From: Meconema thalassinum
Lineage: Eukaryota > Arthropoda > Insecta > Orthoptera > Tettigoniidae
Length of the DNA: 64,000 nucleotides
NCBI GenBank assembly: GCA_946902985.2
Contig: OX336395.1
Coordinates: 291,023,065-291,087,064, forward strand
Direction: 5' to 3'
Of this stretch, positions 33,501 to 44,639 are shown in pieces. The translations under genes and the position numbers were made by a program. Under the pieces are notes generated by a model. It made no database searches. It was given only the letters and a program-made list of their open reading frames with translations, and had not been told where the DNA came from. Position 1 is the first letter of the stretch. Each line of letters starts with the position of its first letter.

Positions 33501-35631
33501 CTATTTAATCTTTGCAATTTACAGTCCACCTAGGGAGACTTTCTCCAACTACTCTTTTGAGACTTCACTGATTTTAGTAGAGTGATGAATATCTATGCAA
33601 AAGTGTAATGGCAGATAGGTTATGATGTCCAACCAAAACTATTAGTTATATAAATGTGAAATTAAATACGATCCAGTACTTGCCTTCACGTATGGCGATG
33701 CAGCACTATCAATTTCAACCTATGTCACTTAAACATTCTTAAAGTATTTGCGATAAAACACATATACCGGTATTGAATATTTTTTACGCAGCGATCATCT
33801 AGGCTTGATAACTTATTGATTATTGGGAAGTATAAATTATGTACACTTAAAGATCATTATGAAATCTAAGACCGTTTTCTTTTTCTTGCCTTTGGTTGTT
33901 CCAACTTTCAAAGGATATAGAATTGGAAATGAACTCGCGGACCATGAAGAAAGTAAAGGATTGAAGGACGAAGACGCAGACGGAGTTAACACTTTACAAA
34001 TGCTCCAAAATATGCTAAAAGGTGAAGTAAAAGTGACGAAATCAATAACATAAAGAATAATAATATATTTATTGATCGCAGCCAATGGCCATACAAGAAA
34101 AGAATGTCTTAAAAATGAAAAGCTTCTTTTCGGTTACATAGTTGTCATTCTTTTTGCACACAATGTGCATTATTGTCTAGCGTAATCACACAATGATTTT
34201 GATCTATTTGGCAAAATTACAAGCGGTATCTGCCACACCAAACATCACACAGTTTAAACACACACGAATCACAAGGTTCATGAAATCGCTTATTGGCGCA
34301 GACCGCATGATGGAAACCATGGCATGCAAACTTGGTGCCAACAAGTCTCAACTCGTAGTTACTCTGAGACCAGTGCCTATTGACGTCCGAAACGGGGGAG
34401 GAGCTTACGGTCAGCTGTTTGCAATATGGCGGCGAGGTAGTGACTTGAAGTAATTGGGTGTGCGTTTGTTATGGCTTCTAATTTATGATGGCAAAATACT
34501 ACATATTTTCTTTCATTGATAGAAATATTTTTATAATCAATTTAAATGCAGTGCCTAATTACTACCAGTTAAAAATATTACCCACATGTAGATAGTTAAT
34601 TTACTGTCTGCTGTTACATAGGCCTATATGAAGCCTGTACATGGGAGCCTAGCGGTATCGATGTTTTTATTAATTTCACAATATATGTATCTCACATAAC
34701 ACAAAGGACGACTCCCTGATAATAAATTGAATCAAGCGACCCTGAATTTGCATGAATGTTTTGGGTTCAAAGAGGCGTTACTTGGGATGCTCAAATCATA
34801 CTTCAATATTGCAAATATTGACCTACATACTTGCTGTTCAAAGGCAAGAATATTAATTTATTAATCTCTTGCCACTGGCAAGTTAAAATGGAGGCATCCT
34901 CTTTATCAATATATTTAATTAAATGTTTAAAATACAGATATTTAACGAAGCTGGAGTCTCCATTTGAACTTGTCATAAGCAAACGGAACAGATCAAAAAC
35001 TACACTTTAAGCCAAACCAAATTCACTCCTCAGCTCGACATAAACCATAATACCAATTAAAACCTATACAAAACATACTCTCCTTACTGTTGTACAACTT
35101 TCAAACCAACTATTCGCACTCAAAACTGAAAAACCCTGAAATGGGATCTAATTAAACTTAGAATAGCCTAGGCCGATCCGGTCTCCTGCTACATTACCGC
35201 ATATGTATACTTAACATCACTTTAACTTCAAAATTACGGCTAATTGACCTTTCTGCCTGAGTAGTATAGGTGTTACCGGCCTGACTGGGATGATGGGTCA
35301 CCAAACCGGTACTTAAAACTAAGATTTTACATTTTAATTAACTAAATTCAACAGTAGGGAGATCATAGCCAAAAACACAATTTAAGCCAAATCATACTTC
35401 AATGACCTACATACAGTACCTGCTGTTCAAAGGCAAGAATATAAATTCTCTGGCAAATTAAGGCTAGGAACAGCATTTTTCTTAAGTTTTCTAACCATTC
35501 GGCTATTGTCAATCGGAAGAACCCCTAAAATAAGTTTACGAAGAGCGGATTACATTCTATGTACGGCACAGAAGTAATAGGCTACAAGTTTATCAGGATT
35601 TTTGATATAGCTAAATCCATGTGAATACAAA
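33501..35631. other. 2.1 kb with no confident gene
   Basis: There are two short plus-strand frames, 33823-34053 and 34193-34453. The first contains GNELADHEES, which resembles an RNase H end motif, but the rest does not fit. A diverged direct repeat links 34793-34863 and 35391-35456 (CCTACATAC ... GCTGTTCAAAGGCAAGAATAT). Otherwise unrecognised. Confidence 0.4.
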
Positions 35632-35880
35632 TTAGAGACAATATCTATCAATAATCAACAGTACCGGTGGAAATAAGTCGTCTTCACAAAAATGCACACT
35701 GCACACTAGCATGTAACATGTAACACGTTTTCCAATTGACAGCGCCGAAGCCCATCTTTCTCTCTGAACTTTTTGTACAGGAAAGTAGTGAAGATATTTC
35801 GTACCCGTTTTATACGATTTGCAACCGTATACAGAGCAGTACCTCCTCGAATTTGACAAATTTCTTTCTGTTTGCATCAC
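35632..35880 (-). CDS. THAP-domain fragment (first exon or relic)
   Basis: 82 residues forming an almost complete THAP zinc finger: C-x4-C (CSVYGC), a conserved YFPV, a central W in RERWASAL, then C-x2-H (CSVHF) followed by EDDLFPP. THAP fingers bind DNA and occur in host regulators and in P-element and Harbinger-type transposases. The domain is followed by a stop, and a possible GT lies just after FPP, so this could be a first exon whose partner I cannot find. It lies outside the ISL2EU element that begins at 35982 and differs clearly from that element's own THAP domain. Confidence 0.55.
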   Translation of the reverse strand: MMQTERNLSNSRRYCSVYGCKSYKTGTKYLHYFPVQKVQRERWASALSIGKRVTCYMLVCSVHFCEDDLFPPVLLIIDRYCL

Positions 35881-36176
35881 GACGTCAATGCTTCACCATC
35901 TAAATAAACCTCACCAGTCACAATGTTACAGCTTCAACATTCTACCGCGTGGCTGCGCCATCCAACTTTTCTGACGTCAATAGACCTCGTGCGCCTCGCT
36001 GGATTTTGACCGCTGGCGCCCCTATCGGATGCTTGTGCAACACGCAGGATGAATGACTGACGCAACTGCCTTTGAGTCTAGGCAAGCAAGCAATTGTATT
36101 TACCGCTCCAATGTCGTGCTCTGTTGAGGTTTTTGTTGGTTTTGAAAGGATACAGTGGACTCAGACTTATTTCTGA

Positions 36177-37620
36177 CCTTCCACCTTGAAGAAAGGTGCA
36201 AAACTCAATGAGAGTTGCCATGTACTCAAAGTGAGAGGAACGTCGGGAGGGGAAAGTGCCGGCGTATGTTTGAGAGAAACAAACATAAATCAACCACCGT
36301 ATACTGTCAAACTTAAAGTAAGCATTAAAATATTATATATTTCCTATGATACTTACGAAAACTTTTATCAATAGGCCCAATCAACATTAGTTTATGTCTT
36401 AAATTATCATGGGTAAGCCACTAGGCTATCATGCCCGTCAATGTCTTTATAATTCGTGTTTCTTTCAGATCGATCGCGAAAGAAATCTTCAATCCGCTGA
36501 ATGCCAGTGCAAAGCCGGCCTCTCCCAATGCTGTAAGCATATTGCTGCGTTGTGTTATTATGCTAACACAGAAAGAGACCATTCTAGTACTTCCTCTCTG
36601 CAGCAGTGGGAGAAACCTAGGAATGTTCCCGTAGGATATACTAAAGGTGAAAGCAAAAGGCAAATGATAGAGAAGAAAACAACTAAGCGACCAGTTTACT
36701 GCATGCCAGAGAGGGGAAATGACGAATATTTCAGTAAAGAAGAACTATATGCCCGTCTTAAGAACATTGATTGCGCATTAACAGGAGATTTAGAGGTGGA
36801 ATGCGCAGGGGGGTCGTCTTCCATAAGTAATTCAATTATAGACCACGTCGTGGATAATGCTGTAGGACTAGCTGAGAAAGCATCTGTGACTCAGTGCCTC
36901 CATGGATTTGACAACCAATCTGAAGTACCATATCAGTGCTATGAAAGCACTCACAAGGGCGGTGGTAAGATAGTGCTAGTGAAAAAAGAATATGAAGATA
37001 TGTTGTCCAGTGAAGTGTTGAGATTTTATTGTGACAAAGTAAAAATCAATATTTTGCAAAAATATGAAATTGCATTTTATCCAATGGCACAGTCTCGATG
37101 TCATTTGTGGTTTCAGCAGAGATTGATTCGAATTTCCGCCAGTCAGAATGTGCACAGGATCATAGCATTACAAAGTGGGGATTACCAAAAACTAGCATCT
37201 GTAATTCATAACTCCAAAGACATAAATACTCCTGCAGTTAGGTATGGAAGGGATAATGAAACGAATGCGATAATGAAATTCTGTGCATTGTTACAATGTT
37301 CCGTAAGGCAGGTAGGTTTGCTTGTAAAACATGAACAAACATGGCTCTGCTGCAGTCCAGACGGGATTGCTCTACGGGAACATCATGAAGGGTTTCCATC
37401 TCTTCTCGAGATCAAGTGTCCGTATTCGTGCCGGGAAAAACCTGTTATTGAAAGGAAACTGTGCAATATCCCATATTTGTACATTAATAATAATGGGGAA
37501 GTAAAATTAAAGGAGACCCATGTATATTACACCCAGGTACTATCAATGTACTTTTCAAATTTAAATGTATGTAACTATTTATATACTCTCCCAAGGGCAG
37601 TGAGAACGTCAGAATTCTAA
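36177..37620 (+). CDS. SWIM-zinc and YqaJ-like nuclease of the ISL2EU element
   Basis: Two exons are readable. Exon 36177-36317 ends at AAA before GTAAGC. The intron (36318-36468) ends TTTCTTTCAG. Exon 36469-37620 continues in the same phase. The joined product has a SWIM finger across the junction (CQCKAGLSQCCKH, C-x-C and C-x-H). A linker of about 180 residues follows, then a PD-(D/E)XK nuclease: RYGRDNE, CSPDGI (metal-binding Asp), LEIKCPYSC (E-x-K) and a C-terminal THVYYTQVLSMYF helix. This is the YqaJ/lambda-exonuclease fold. An ATG-bearing exon must lie upstream and was not identified. Its role in transposition is not known to me. Confidence 0.8.
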
Positions 37621-37962
37621 GAAATGAGAAATTCCTTTCAAGTGTTATTCCAACAGTGCAGAAATTTTATTTTGAACACTATCTACCATTCATTTTCACA
37701 CAGAGTAACGGCATATCAGCGTGATCTTGTCCATGTCAATCTTTTCTACCATTCCTACAGTATATTTGTAACAAGTTGTGAAGGTAACTACAATCTAGAA
37801 TTGGTTTCTCATTGCATAATGAATCAATTGAATCACTTATGTACGGTACCGGTTCTATTTTAAGTTCTCACTGTCTGACCTTGACCGTAGGTAACTAGGG
37901 GAAGGGGGTTGCTGGCATTCCATTCAGGATCTCGCTCAGCTGAGAGAAAGTATCAGGTTACT
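37621..37962. other. Spacer between the convergent ISL2EU genes
   Basis: About 340 bases with no recognisable coding. Both genes' terminators should lie here. Confidence 0.5.
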
Positions 37963-39496
37963 TTACGACTTGATGATAGGGGGACTTAAGTTCACCAAAA
38001 CTCCAATAACATGAAGAATCTTATCTATATTAGGTAATAAATCCGTAGTTATTTTGTTGCTCAGTATTTTAAAAACTTTCATTCTGTGAATACTTCTTTC
38101 AACATGGATTCTAACTGACGCTATGTCATAAGTTGTTTTAATTTCCTCAGCTGAAAATTGAGGATTATAAGCAAAAGGAGGCATCACCATTACAGCGTTT
38201 TTATCTTCACGGCACGTCTTATCTGCGGAAATCCTTTGTCACACATCACAAGGTCACCTGGCTGAATGTAGTTCAGAATGCCTGAATGAACTGTAATGTA
38301 GCTATCAGTCGCTCTTCCACCGTAACATTTAGAAAGAAACAAATATATCCGGATGGGGGTGATCGCAACAAGAAATTTAACAGTAAAGGTGTTCTTATAA
38401 TGCGAGAACATAAAAATTCTCTGACGGACACTTTGAGGTCTTTCACAAGGGACTTCACTGCAATCTATTATGCATGTGCAATTTTCAAAATGTCTTTTAA
38501 ATGCATTAGGCATGGTATTCTTTATAGTGGACCGCTGTGGCCAGAAAATCCAATCTTTGGTATTCTGAAACATGTTCTGCAGAATGAATTTAATGGTGGC
38601 TGATGCTGTAGTCCTGTGACAATTAAAAAATATACCAAGAGCAGCAAAACTAATTCCTAACTTCAGCTTCACGAGGAAGAGAAGTAGCATGTTTTCTCTG
38701 CCTAGAGAGCAATTCCGATTTATAGCGGGTACCAAGGATAACAGAACACTGAACACTTCTAATTTTACACCCGCTATTTCAAGGAGATGCGAGTCCTTTT
38801 CTTGCACGGATTTGTAGCCACAGAATACATTATTTATGCTTAAACTATCCACATTTACACCACAGTCTGCTTTAAAACACGTATCTGTCATTGTTTGTTT
38901 ATTCTCACGAGGTGCCGGTAGATTTGTTTGAACTTCAGCTTCACCATTATTTCTTAATGAAGAAAACATTATATTGACATCAATGTTGGCTGTACTTACG
39001 TCCATTATATCAGTTTGTGTGCTAGCATCAATGCATTGTTTCACGAGATTGTTGTCAACTAATTCCTTTGCATGTCTGAGTTTCCGTCTCTTGTATCTCG
39101 TCGCCTCTGCAGTTTCCCTTTTTTGTTCGTGCTGGTCAGATGAAGTAGGTTTCAATAGAGTCTGTGCATGTAACCAGGACTGTCGGGATCCCTTGTAGGT
39201 GTTCCGTTAACAAAATGACGACTACAAACAGGTGCATTTTTACTGGGAATCCATGGTTTCCTGTCAACAGTCTCTCGCCTCACTGATGTAATCCAAGCTT
39301 TCCTTCTGATTATATGCTGTTTATCATTAGGAAAACTAAAAAATCTAGTACCGGGAGGACTGTTTCTGTTCGTGTAATTGCAACCAACCACACAACAGTT
39401 TCTTCGACTCTTTGTAACACTCGCTTCCATCGCGACAAACTGAACATTCCTTTCCATCAAGCGATACCTTACAGTAGAGTGCTGCGTCATCCCCAC
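37963..39496 (-). pseudogene. ISL2EU THAP-DDE transposase, two frameshifts
   Basis: Three overlapping frames make up one gene. 39152-39496 has the THAP finger (CCVVGC, RFFSFP, RRKAWITSV, CSRHF). 38190-39155 has a basic linker, a helical region and the first two catalytic acids (CIIDCSEV and LVMCDKGF). 37963-38190 has the C-terminal motif with the glutamate (RIHVERSI). This is the DDE_Tnp_4 type used by Harbinger-like elements. The frame breaks near 39152 and near 38190; the second lies in a run of five A. THAP would bind the ends and the DDE core would cut and join. Confidence 0.85.
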
Positions 39497-39549
39497 CAGC
39501 TATAGGTTTGTCACCAGAGCGCAGCACAGTAGGCGCGCACGAGGTCTAT

Positions 39550-39964
39550 TCATCATCGCGTCAGAGCTGTAAAATTCCCACCATACGTCTGCTCTTTTTT
39601 TGTTCTCGTCTGCTTATAGTGTCTTGGAAAGCGGTCGTTGATGGCAGAAACACTCTATTTCTGATCTCCAAAATGAATAATGACATTTTGTAAATCGAAT
39701 TATGCTTGCGTATGTGTGTGTCTTTCCCCTTCTGTAGATGAGATGTTTTGATTAAGGGAATGTTTGTGTGTTTCATTATCCACCAGAATAACTTTTGATC
39801 GACAGCTCCAAAATTAACGCCTTACTAATTTTCGTTTTTTTATTTACTAGCAAAATTACTATTAACACTTGATATACTGGCTCTGCTTATAAACTCATTT
39901 CACTGTTTTCGTCTGTGAAAAATGTTTAACAAGAGTCAATGTATCCTTAACTGTATATATATCG
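39550..39964. other. Intergenic, nothing recognised
   Basis: About 400 bases, AT-rich, without gene or repeat that I recognise. Confidence 0.4.
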
Positions 39965-40770
39965 TTTGACATACAGAGGATACAGTAATACTAGAGTATA
40001 TACAATAAATACAAGTGATAAATATCTAGTAACAACCACAAACGAAACCAAAAGTCGCAGTTGGATGTCCAGAGCAGCAATCCACTCCACTGCATCATCA
40101 GTTGCGTTCTGCAGGTCGTCATATCCTCCCTTGAAGGACCGTGAAAGGCATTCCGACACAATATGACGGATTGTCTGCACTGAATCGCCACAATCGCACT
40201 GAGGACTAAATATTTTCCCCCATTTGTGGAACCAAAAGTTACATCTTCCGTGACCGGTCCGCACTCTGTTCAGTGACGTCCATATCCTTCTTGGAAGATG
40301 GAAACCAGGAGGTTTCCTGCAGGGATCGGTGATGAATCATAGCTCATCAGGGTTTGATGTAGTCCATTCTTCTCGCCAAGTTTCGTCCATATTGAACTTA
40401 GATTCAATAAGCATCTTGCCTAGTTGCCATGACGGATGTCGAGATTTTAATCTCCCTTGCTTCTGTGGATTACAGACCTGATGTATGGGTAAGAGATCAT
40501 TTGCAGCGCAATTTGACCATTCCCTTTTTAGAGCTGTTAGCATTCGCAGGGGAGGAGGGTGCATGTTGGATAATACTGGTAGCCACTTGAGTGGTGTGGA
40601 TTTGAGAGTGCCCGATATTGTTCTCATTGTATCATTTAACTGGACATCAACTTTTCCTACATGTGCATTATTGATCCATACGGGGCTACAATATTCAGCA
40701 ACCGAGTGTACTAAGGCGAGAGCTGTTGTGCGAAGAACAATCGCATTTGCTCCCCAACTTGTACCACTGT
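39965..40770 (-). pseudogene. LINE pol C-terminal fragment
   Basis: On the minus strand, from about 40770, the residues LALVHSVAEYCSPVW, NDTMRTISGTLKSTP and WLPVLSN are readable. After a stop at 40337 and a frame change they are followed by RTGHGRCNFWFHKWGK and CDCGDSVQTIRHIVSEC. This is the end of a LINE reverse transcriptase protein with its terminal zinc motif (C-x-C, H, C). The 5' part is missing. The clade (RTE- or Jockey-like) is not certain. Confidence 0.7.
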
Positions 40771-40867
40771 CAAATTATTTTAGTATTACTAGTTTGAATA
40801 GTTTATTCTTTCATAACTTTAATATTTTCCATTTAATTTGAGATTGTTATTTTTTATGTGTTACTAG

Positions 40868-40919
40868 AAGAGGTTGTTTCCTCAGTTTAGGAGCTGCGAC
40901 AACGTGGTCATGTATCCCA
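40868..40919 (-). mobile_element. SINE family A, 3'-end fragment
   Basis: GCTGCGACAACGTGGTCATGTA matches the tail region of the SINE at 57245-57741. Confidence 0.55.
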
Positions 40920-41376
40920 CAAGAAGAGAAGTTTTCAGAGTTATAATTGCGGAATGATCTTCTAAATTTCATTAATTATGAAAGCCGCTCATGCAAATTT
41001 CTCTTAAATAGCTTTGAAGCTGTTTCACACTGTTGCCTTATTAACAAATGATATTGCTCCTTTCAGTCGGTCAACACAATAATGATACCGTACCTGTTGA
41101 AAGGCTTTTATTTATAAGATCCTTGCTAGGATGAACACAATGCTATGAACAAGCAAAGAATACAATGAACAGGCAACGAATACAAACCCACTGCATTGTT
41201 ACATCAGCAGCAACGCTACCAACATACCGGTACCACAATCTCTCGACTCGAGTGAACCTTCACAGAGAACTCCTAGCTGTCAAGATTCCAACCTAAATCT
41301 TCTACATTCCGGAGAGGTGCATCAACATTGCGAGTTCTAGGACAAGGCGGTAGTGTCGCTAGTTGCTAAGGTAACA

Positions 41377-42066
41377 TACAGGGTCATTATCTATGTGCGC
41401 CCCGATAAACACGGCAAGCTAAGCCGGCTTTGACTGGCGCAGATCGCGAGCGCGCTTATATGGTTCAGCCGGTGGTAGGCGCGCACCTTTACCAAACATT
41501 TTCAATAATGTGTACTTACAGTGCTCATAGGCGATGCAGAAAATGTCCTTCCTCTCTTGTAGCACACACCTGACATCTTCTGATGAAAGAATGGACAACA
41601 ATCTCATCAAATTTTTGTTCTGTAAGAACAAAACGTTGTCTGTTATCTTTTTTAATATTTACGCAGCCTGTTTTCTTGAATCGTTTAGCGAGCCTCCTAA
41701 TTGTACTGGCATTAGGTACAGGTCTTCCTAGAAACTTGATTCGAAATTTTCGTCTTGTTTCAGAATAAGACTTTCTGCTTTTCATATACGAATTATGTAT
41801 ATACACACGTTCGCGCAATGTGGATTGGTGTCTAGGCATGATCAACAATCACAGTAATCACAATACTCACTGAACGTGTAACACTAACGTCTAAGCTTTG
41901 CAGATACACGTCCATATGAATGACAAAACACGTGTGAACTAACGATATGAGTCAGCAGAGAGTGCCACCAGCGGCTGAACCGTGAACGCGCGCCCGCGAT
42001 CTGCGCCAGTCAAAGCCAGCTTAGCTTGCCGTGTGTTTCTGGGAGCACATAGAAAGTGACCCTGTA
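41377..42066. mobile_element. TACAGGGTCA-ended DNA element, non-autonomous
   Basis: Inverted arms of about 80 bp: TACAGGGTCATTATCTATG at 41377 and its complement ending 42066, both containing GGCAAGCTAAGC and CTGGCGCAGATCGCG. TA is duplicated at 41377-41378 and 42065-42066 if the element starts CAGGGT. It holds one short helix-turn-helix frame on the minus strand and no catalytic core. Confidence 0.75.
41525..41848 (-). pseudogene. Transposase-like N-terminal helix-turn-helix fragment
   Basis: 108 residues inside the element. STLRERVYIHNSYMKSRKSYSETRRKFRIKF then VPNASTIRRLAKRFKKTGCV resembles the N-terminal DNA-binding part of insect transposases that I recall as DUF4817-like. No catalytic residues follow. 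Confidence 0.45.
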
Positions 42067-42346
42067 CTTACATCTCGCGAGCACAAACTACTGATCATTT
42101 TTCGTGCATAGTCGGAATGTTTCGGCATCGCTCGGGATTCCTAGACCAGCAAAGAGCAACAGACAAGAAACACTCCACCTACAAGTTCTGTTACATACTT
42201 GGATCGCGAGGAATCAAGCATGGAGGAGGGTTTTCGATTGAGAATAAAATTCGCTGTTAATTCGCTTTATTAATGCAAAATGGTCTTAAAACTTGCTCTG
42301 AATAAAGTTTGAAAATTTACCAGGTGGAGAATGAATGCATCTAACT
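42067..42346. other. Spacer, nothing recognised
   Basis: About 280 bases without gene or repeat. CAAAGAGCAACAGACAAGAAAC has a reversed look-alike near 43185-43200. Confidence 0.35.
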
Positions 42347-42682
42347 GGAACCGGGTGAGTTAGCCGTGGTCGTTACGGCATGACTGCTGGCAGTCGCTCA
42401 CATCCGGGAGGCGAGGTGGTTCGAATCCCCCCGCCGGCAACCTTGAAGATGGTCTTCTGTGGTTTCCCATCTTCCTTCCAGGCAAATGCCGGGGTTGGTA
42501 CCTAACTATAGGCCACAGCCGCTTCCTTCCAACTCCTTGTCCTTAAAATCACACTTTCCTCCCAGACAACACTCCACACGCGACGGTACGTGTAGCTCAC
42601 CCATTGGGTGTCAGCCTCGAAGCAACTACAAAAACTGGCGAGCCGAACATGTCCTCGGACACTCCCGGCACTAAAAGCCATA
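42347..42682 (+). mobile_element. tRNA-derived SINE
   Basis: The tRNA-like head has A-box-like GAGTTAGCCGTGGT and a perfect B box GGTTCGAATCCCC. A body follows with CCTTCCAGGCAAATGCCGGG, and the end has a short A-rich tail near 42685. No target duplication was confirmed. Confidence 0.7.
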
Positions 42683-42699
42683 CGCTAAAAAAAACTAAA

Positions 42700-42945
42700 T
42701 GGAATTTCGCATTGATTTGTTGAGCTGCGCAGATTAGTCTTTTGAGCTCCGCTTTGATTTGTTGAGCTGCGCAGATTAGTTTTTTGAGCTCCGCTTTGAT
42801 TTGTTGAGCTGCGCAGATTAGTTTTTTGAGGTGCGCATTGATTTGTTGAGCTGCGCAGATTCGTTTTTTGAGGTGCGCATCGATTTGTTGAGCTGCGCAA
42901 ATTTGATTTTTGAGATGCGCATTGGCTTTTTGAGGTGCGCATCAA
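42700..42945. repeat. 42-bp minisatellite, about six units
   Basis: The unit is built on GATTTGTTGAGCTGCGCAGA followed by TTAGTTTTTTGAGCTCCGCT. The later units swap GAGCTCCGC for GAGGTGCGC. The period is divisible by three, so a minus-strand frame stays open through it (a serine- and asparagine-rich 14-residue repeat). I see no reason to think it is coding. Confidence 0.8.
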
Positions 42946-43365
42946 CATTTCGCCATACGGGTGAAGATGGGCAACAATAGTCTCGCAATTTCGTAGGTAA
43001 AGTGTACCAGTGGTGTCTAGCCTGATCAGCCACCAAAGGGCCCTGGGTTTAATTTTTCTTCTTGTATATGGCAAAATTGTAAGTTATGTTCCCCTGTATT
43101 CATCGAGGAATCCCGCCATTTTTGGCTGATACGGTATTGGCCCAAAATCCTGACCTGCCTCTTGGATGTGGAGTGAATCGTGACTGTTGCTCTTTGCTTT
43201 TCTATGAATCCCGAGCGATGCCGAAACATTCCGACTGTACACGATAACTGCACAAGATTTACCTACCGCTCGCGAGACGTAAGTTGGTAACATGGACTAG
43301 CGACGCCTTCTTGCGTTTACTCTGTTACATTCATATTTGATTAGGGTGTCGACATAATGTTTATA
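42946..43365. other. No gene recognised
   Basis: About 420 bases between a minisatellite and a TIR element. Nothing was identified. Confidence 0.4.
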
Positions 43366-44047
43366 CAGGGTGATTCTTTGCTGGAGCGGGGCCGGCGGCC
43401 GGCTGCCGGACGCGCGCACCTTCCGCCAGCCAACCGAGCCTGCACCGCGGTTTGCGCGCAGGTGGAAACCGTAACATAGTGCATTAGTAAATTCACCAGC
43501 AAATCATGATTAAAGAACTTATCTATCCACAGGAGATGCTGAGAGTGATTTCCTTCAGCTGACAGACAGGCATTGTTCCGTGTTATAAATTAGCGCTTAC
43601 ACGTTGTGATTCCCTTCTGCTGTGAGAGATATCTGCTGCCTTATATTGTTCTCCAGCTCCATGCGAGTATTTTAAATTGACCCACAATTTATTGATGTAA
43701 CGATCCAACTTCCAAATTTACTGTCTGTCAGCTGAAGGAGAACATTTTTAGTATCTTCTGTGAAAAGATAAGTTCTAACCTCTAACTGGTGACGTGAGGT
43801 CATCTTGATTCACAAGAAATAAAAAAAAACATCTGTGCTTCTTTAATTAAATCTTGCAGATGTTGTTTATGTTACCTTATTATCTGTGCTCTGACACTAC
43901 ACACCCTCGTTGATGAACGTTTAGTGTCTTAATGACTTTAATGACACTGGTTAGCTCACCTCCGCCTCGCGCAACCCTGTGGCCCGAGCTCGGTTGGCTG
44001 GCGGAAGGTGCGCGCGCCAGTCCCACTCCAGCAAAAGAATCTCACTG
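43366..44047. mobile_element. TACAGGGTGA-ended DNA element, non-autonomous, GC-rich arms
   Basis: The inverted arms are about 75 bp. CAGGGTGATTCTTTGCTGGA at the left matches the reverse complement of the right end, and both hold GCGCGCACCTTCCGCCAGCC. The element is flanked by TATA. The interior is AT-rich and non-coding. Its ends resemble those at 41377 and 49157. Confidence 0.75.
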
Positions 44048-44085
44048 TATAAAACCAGTACATTTAAATAAATAGGAAAAAGCTG

Positions 44086-44560
44086 GGACAATCAAGAAAA
44101 GAAGGGGACAAAAAATATATTGACAAAAATAATTAGTGAACATTTGAAATTTATCTTCGTATCGTGCATACACCAGTTGCAGGTTTTCGAAAATAAAGTG
44201 TATAGGCAAATGTTTGGACCATTTTTTGATCCCGGATCTCAAAGATGGAAAAGAGATCAAATAAAGACATTCACTCACTATCACAGCAAGCACCAAAACT
44301 CCAGAAGACTTCAATGGGCTGGTCATTTACTAAGGATGGGAGATGATAGGATGGTCTTACAAATCTTTAAAGAAGAACCAAGAGGAATAAGGCCAGTAGG
44401 AAGACTACGAAGTTCCTGGGAAAATGAAATCTCCAAACTTTGTAGACATCTGAATGTGGACAACTGGGAAGAACTCGCCCATAATAGAGTTGACTCGAGG
44501 CATTTTGTGATCTTCGTGTCCCATAGAAACCTTCTGAGTGAGTATCTTCCTTTCCCATCT
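44086..44560 (+). pseudogene. RTE/Jockey-like LINE, C-terminal fragment
   Basis: The frame 44120-44566 has FENKVYRQMFGPFFDPGSQR, RRLQWAGHLLRMGDDRM and RPVGRLRSSWENEI, which is the widely shared LINE C-terminus after the reverse transcriptase. Catalytic regions are absent. Confidence 0.75.
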
Positions 44561-44639
44561 TCGTAATAACTCCTCATCCCCTTGCGTCATAGTCCACGAC
44601 TCTGAACCAAAGGTACTGTGCGATAGATAATTAATTTCA

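Larger units (their letters stand above)
35982..39547. mobile_element. ISL2EU-like Harbinger transposon with two convergent genes
   Basis: The 3566-bp element has inverted ends AGACCTCGTGCGC at 35982 and GCGCACGAGGTCT ending 39547, each flanked by AT (35980-35981 and 39548-39549). Two-base AT duplications and a gene pair made of a THAP-DDE transposase and a YqaJ-type nuclease are what I recall as diagnostic of ISL2EU/IS4EU elements. The genes face each other with stops about 340 bases apart. The transposase is broken; the nuclease frame is not. Confidence 0.85.

Noticed and set aside
33823..34053. Small secreted peptide gene
   Set aside because: The hydrophobic stretch is weak, and GNELAD suggests a chance or decayed RNase H match. 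No exon or promoter support.
42685..43074. Serine- and asparagine-rich repetitive protein
   Set aside because: It is the translation of a 42-bp minisatellite whose period is divisible by three; no other support.
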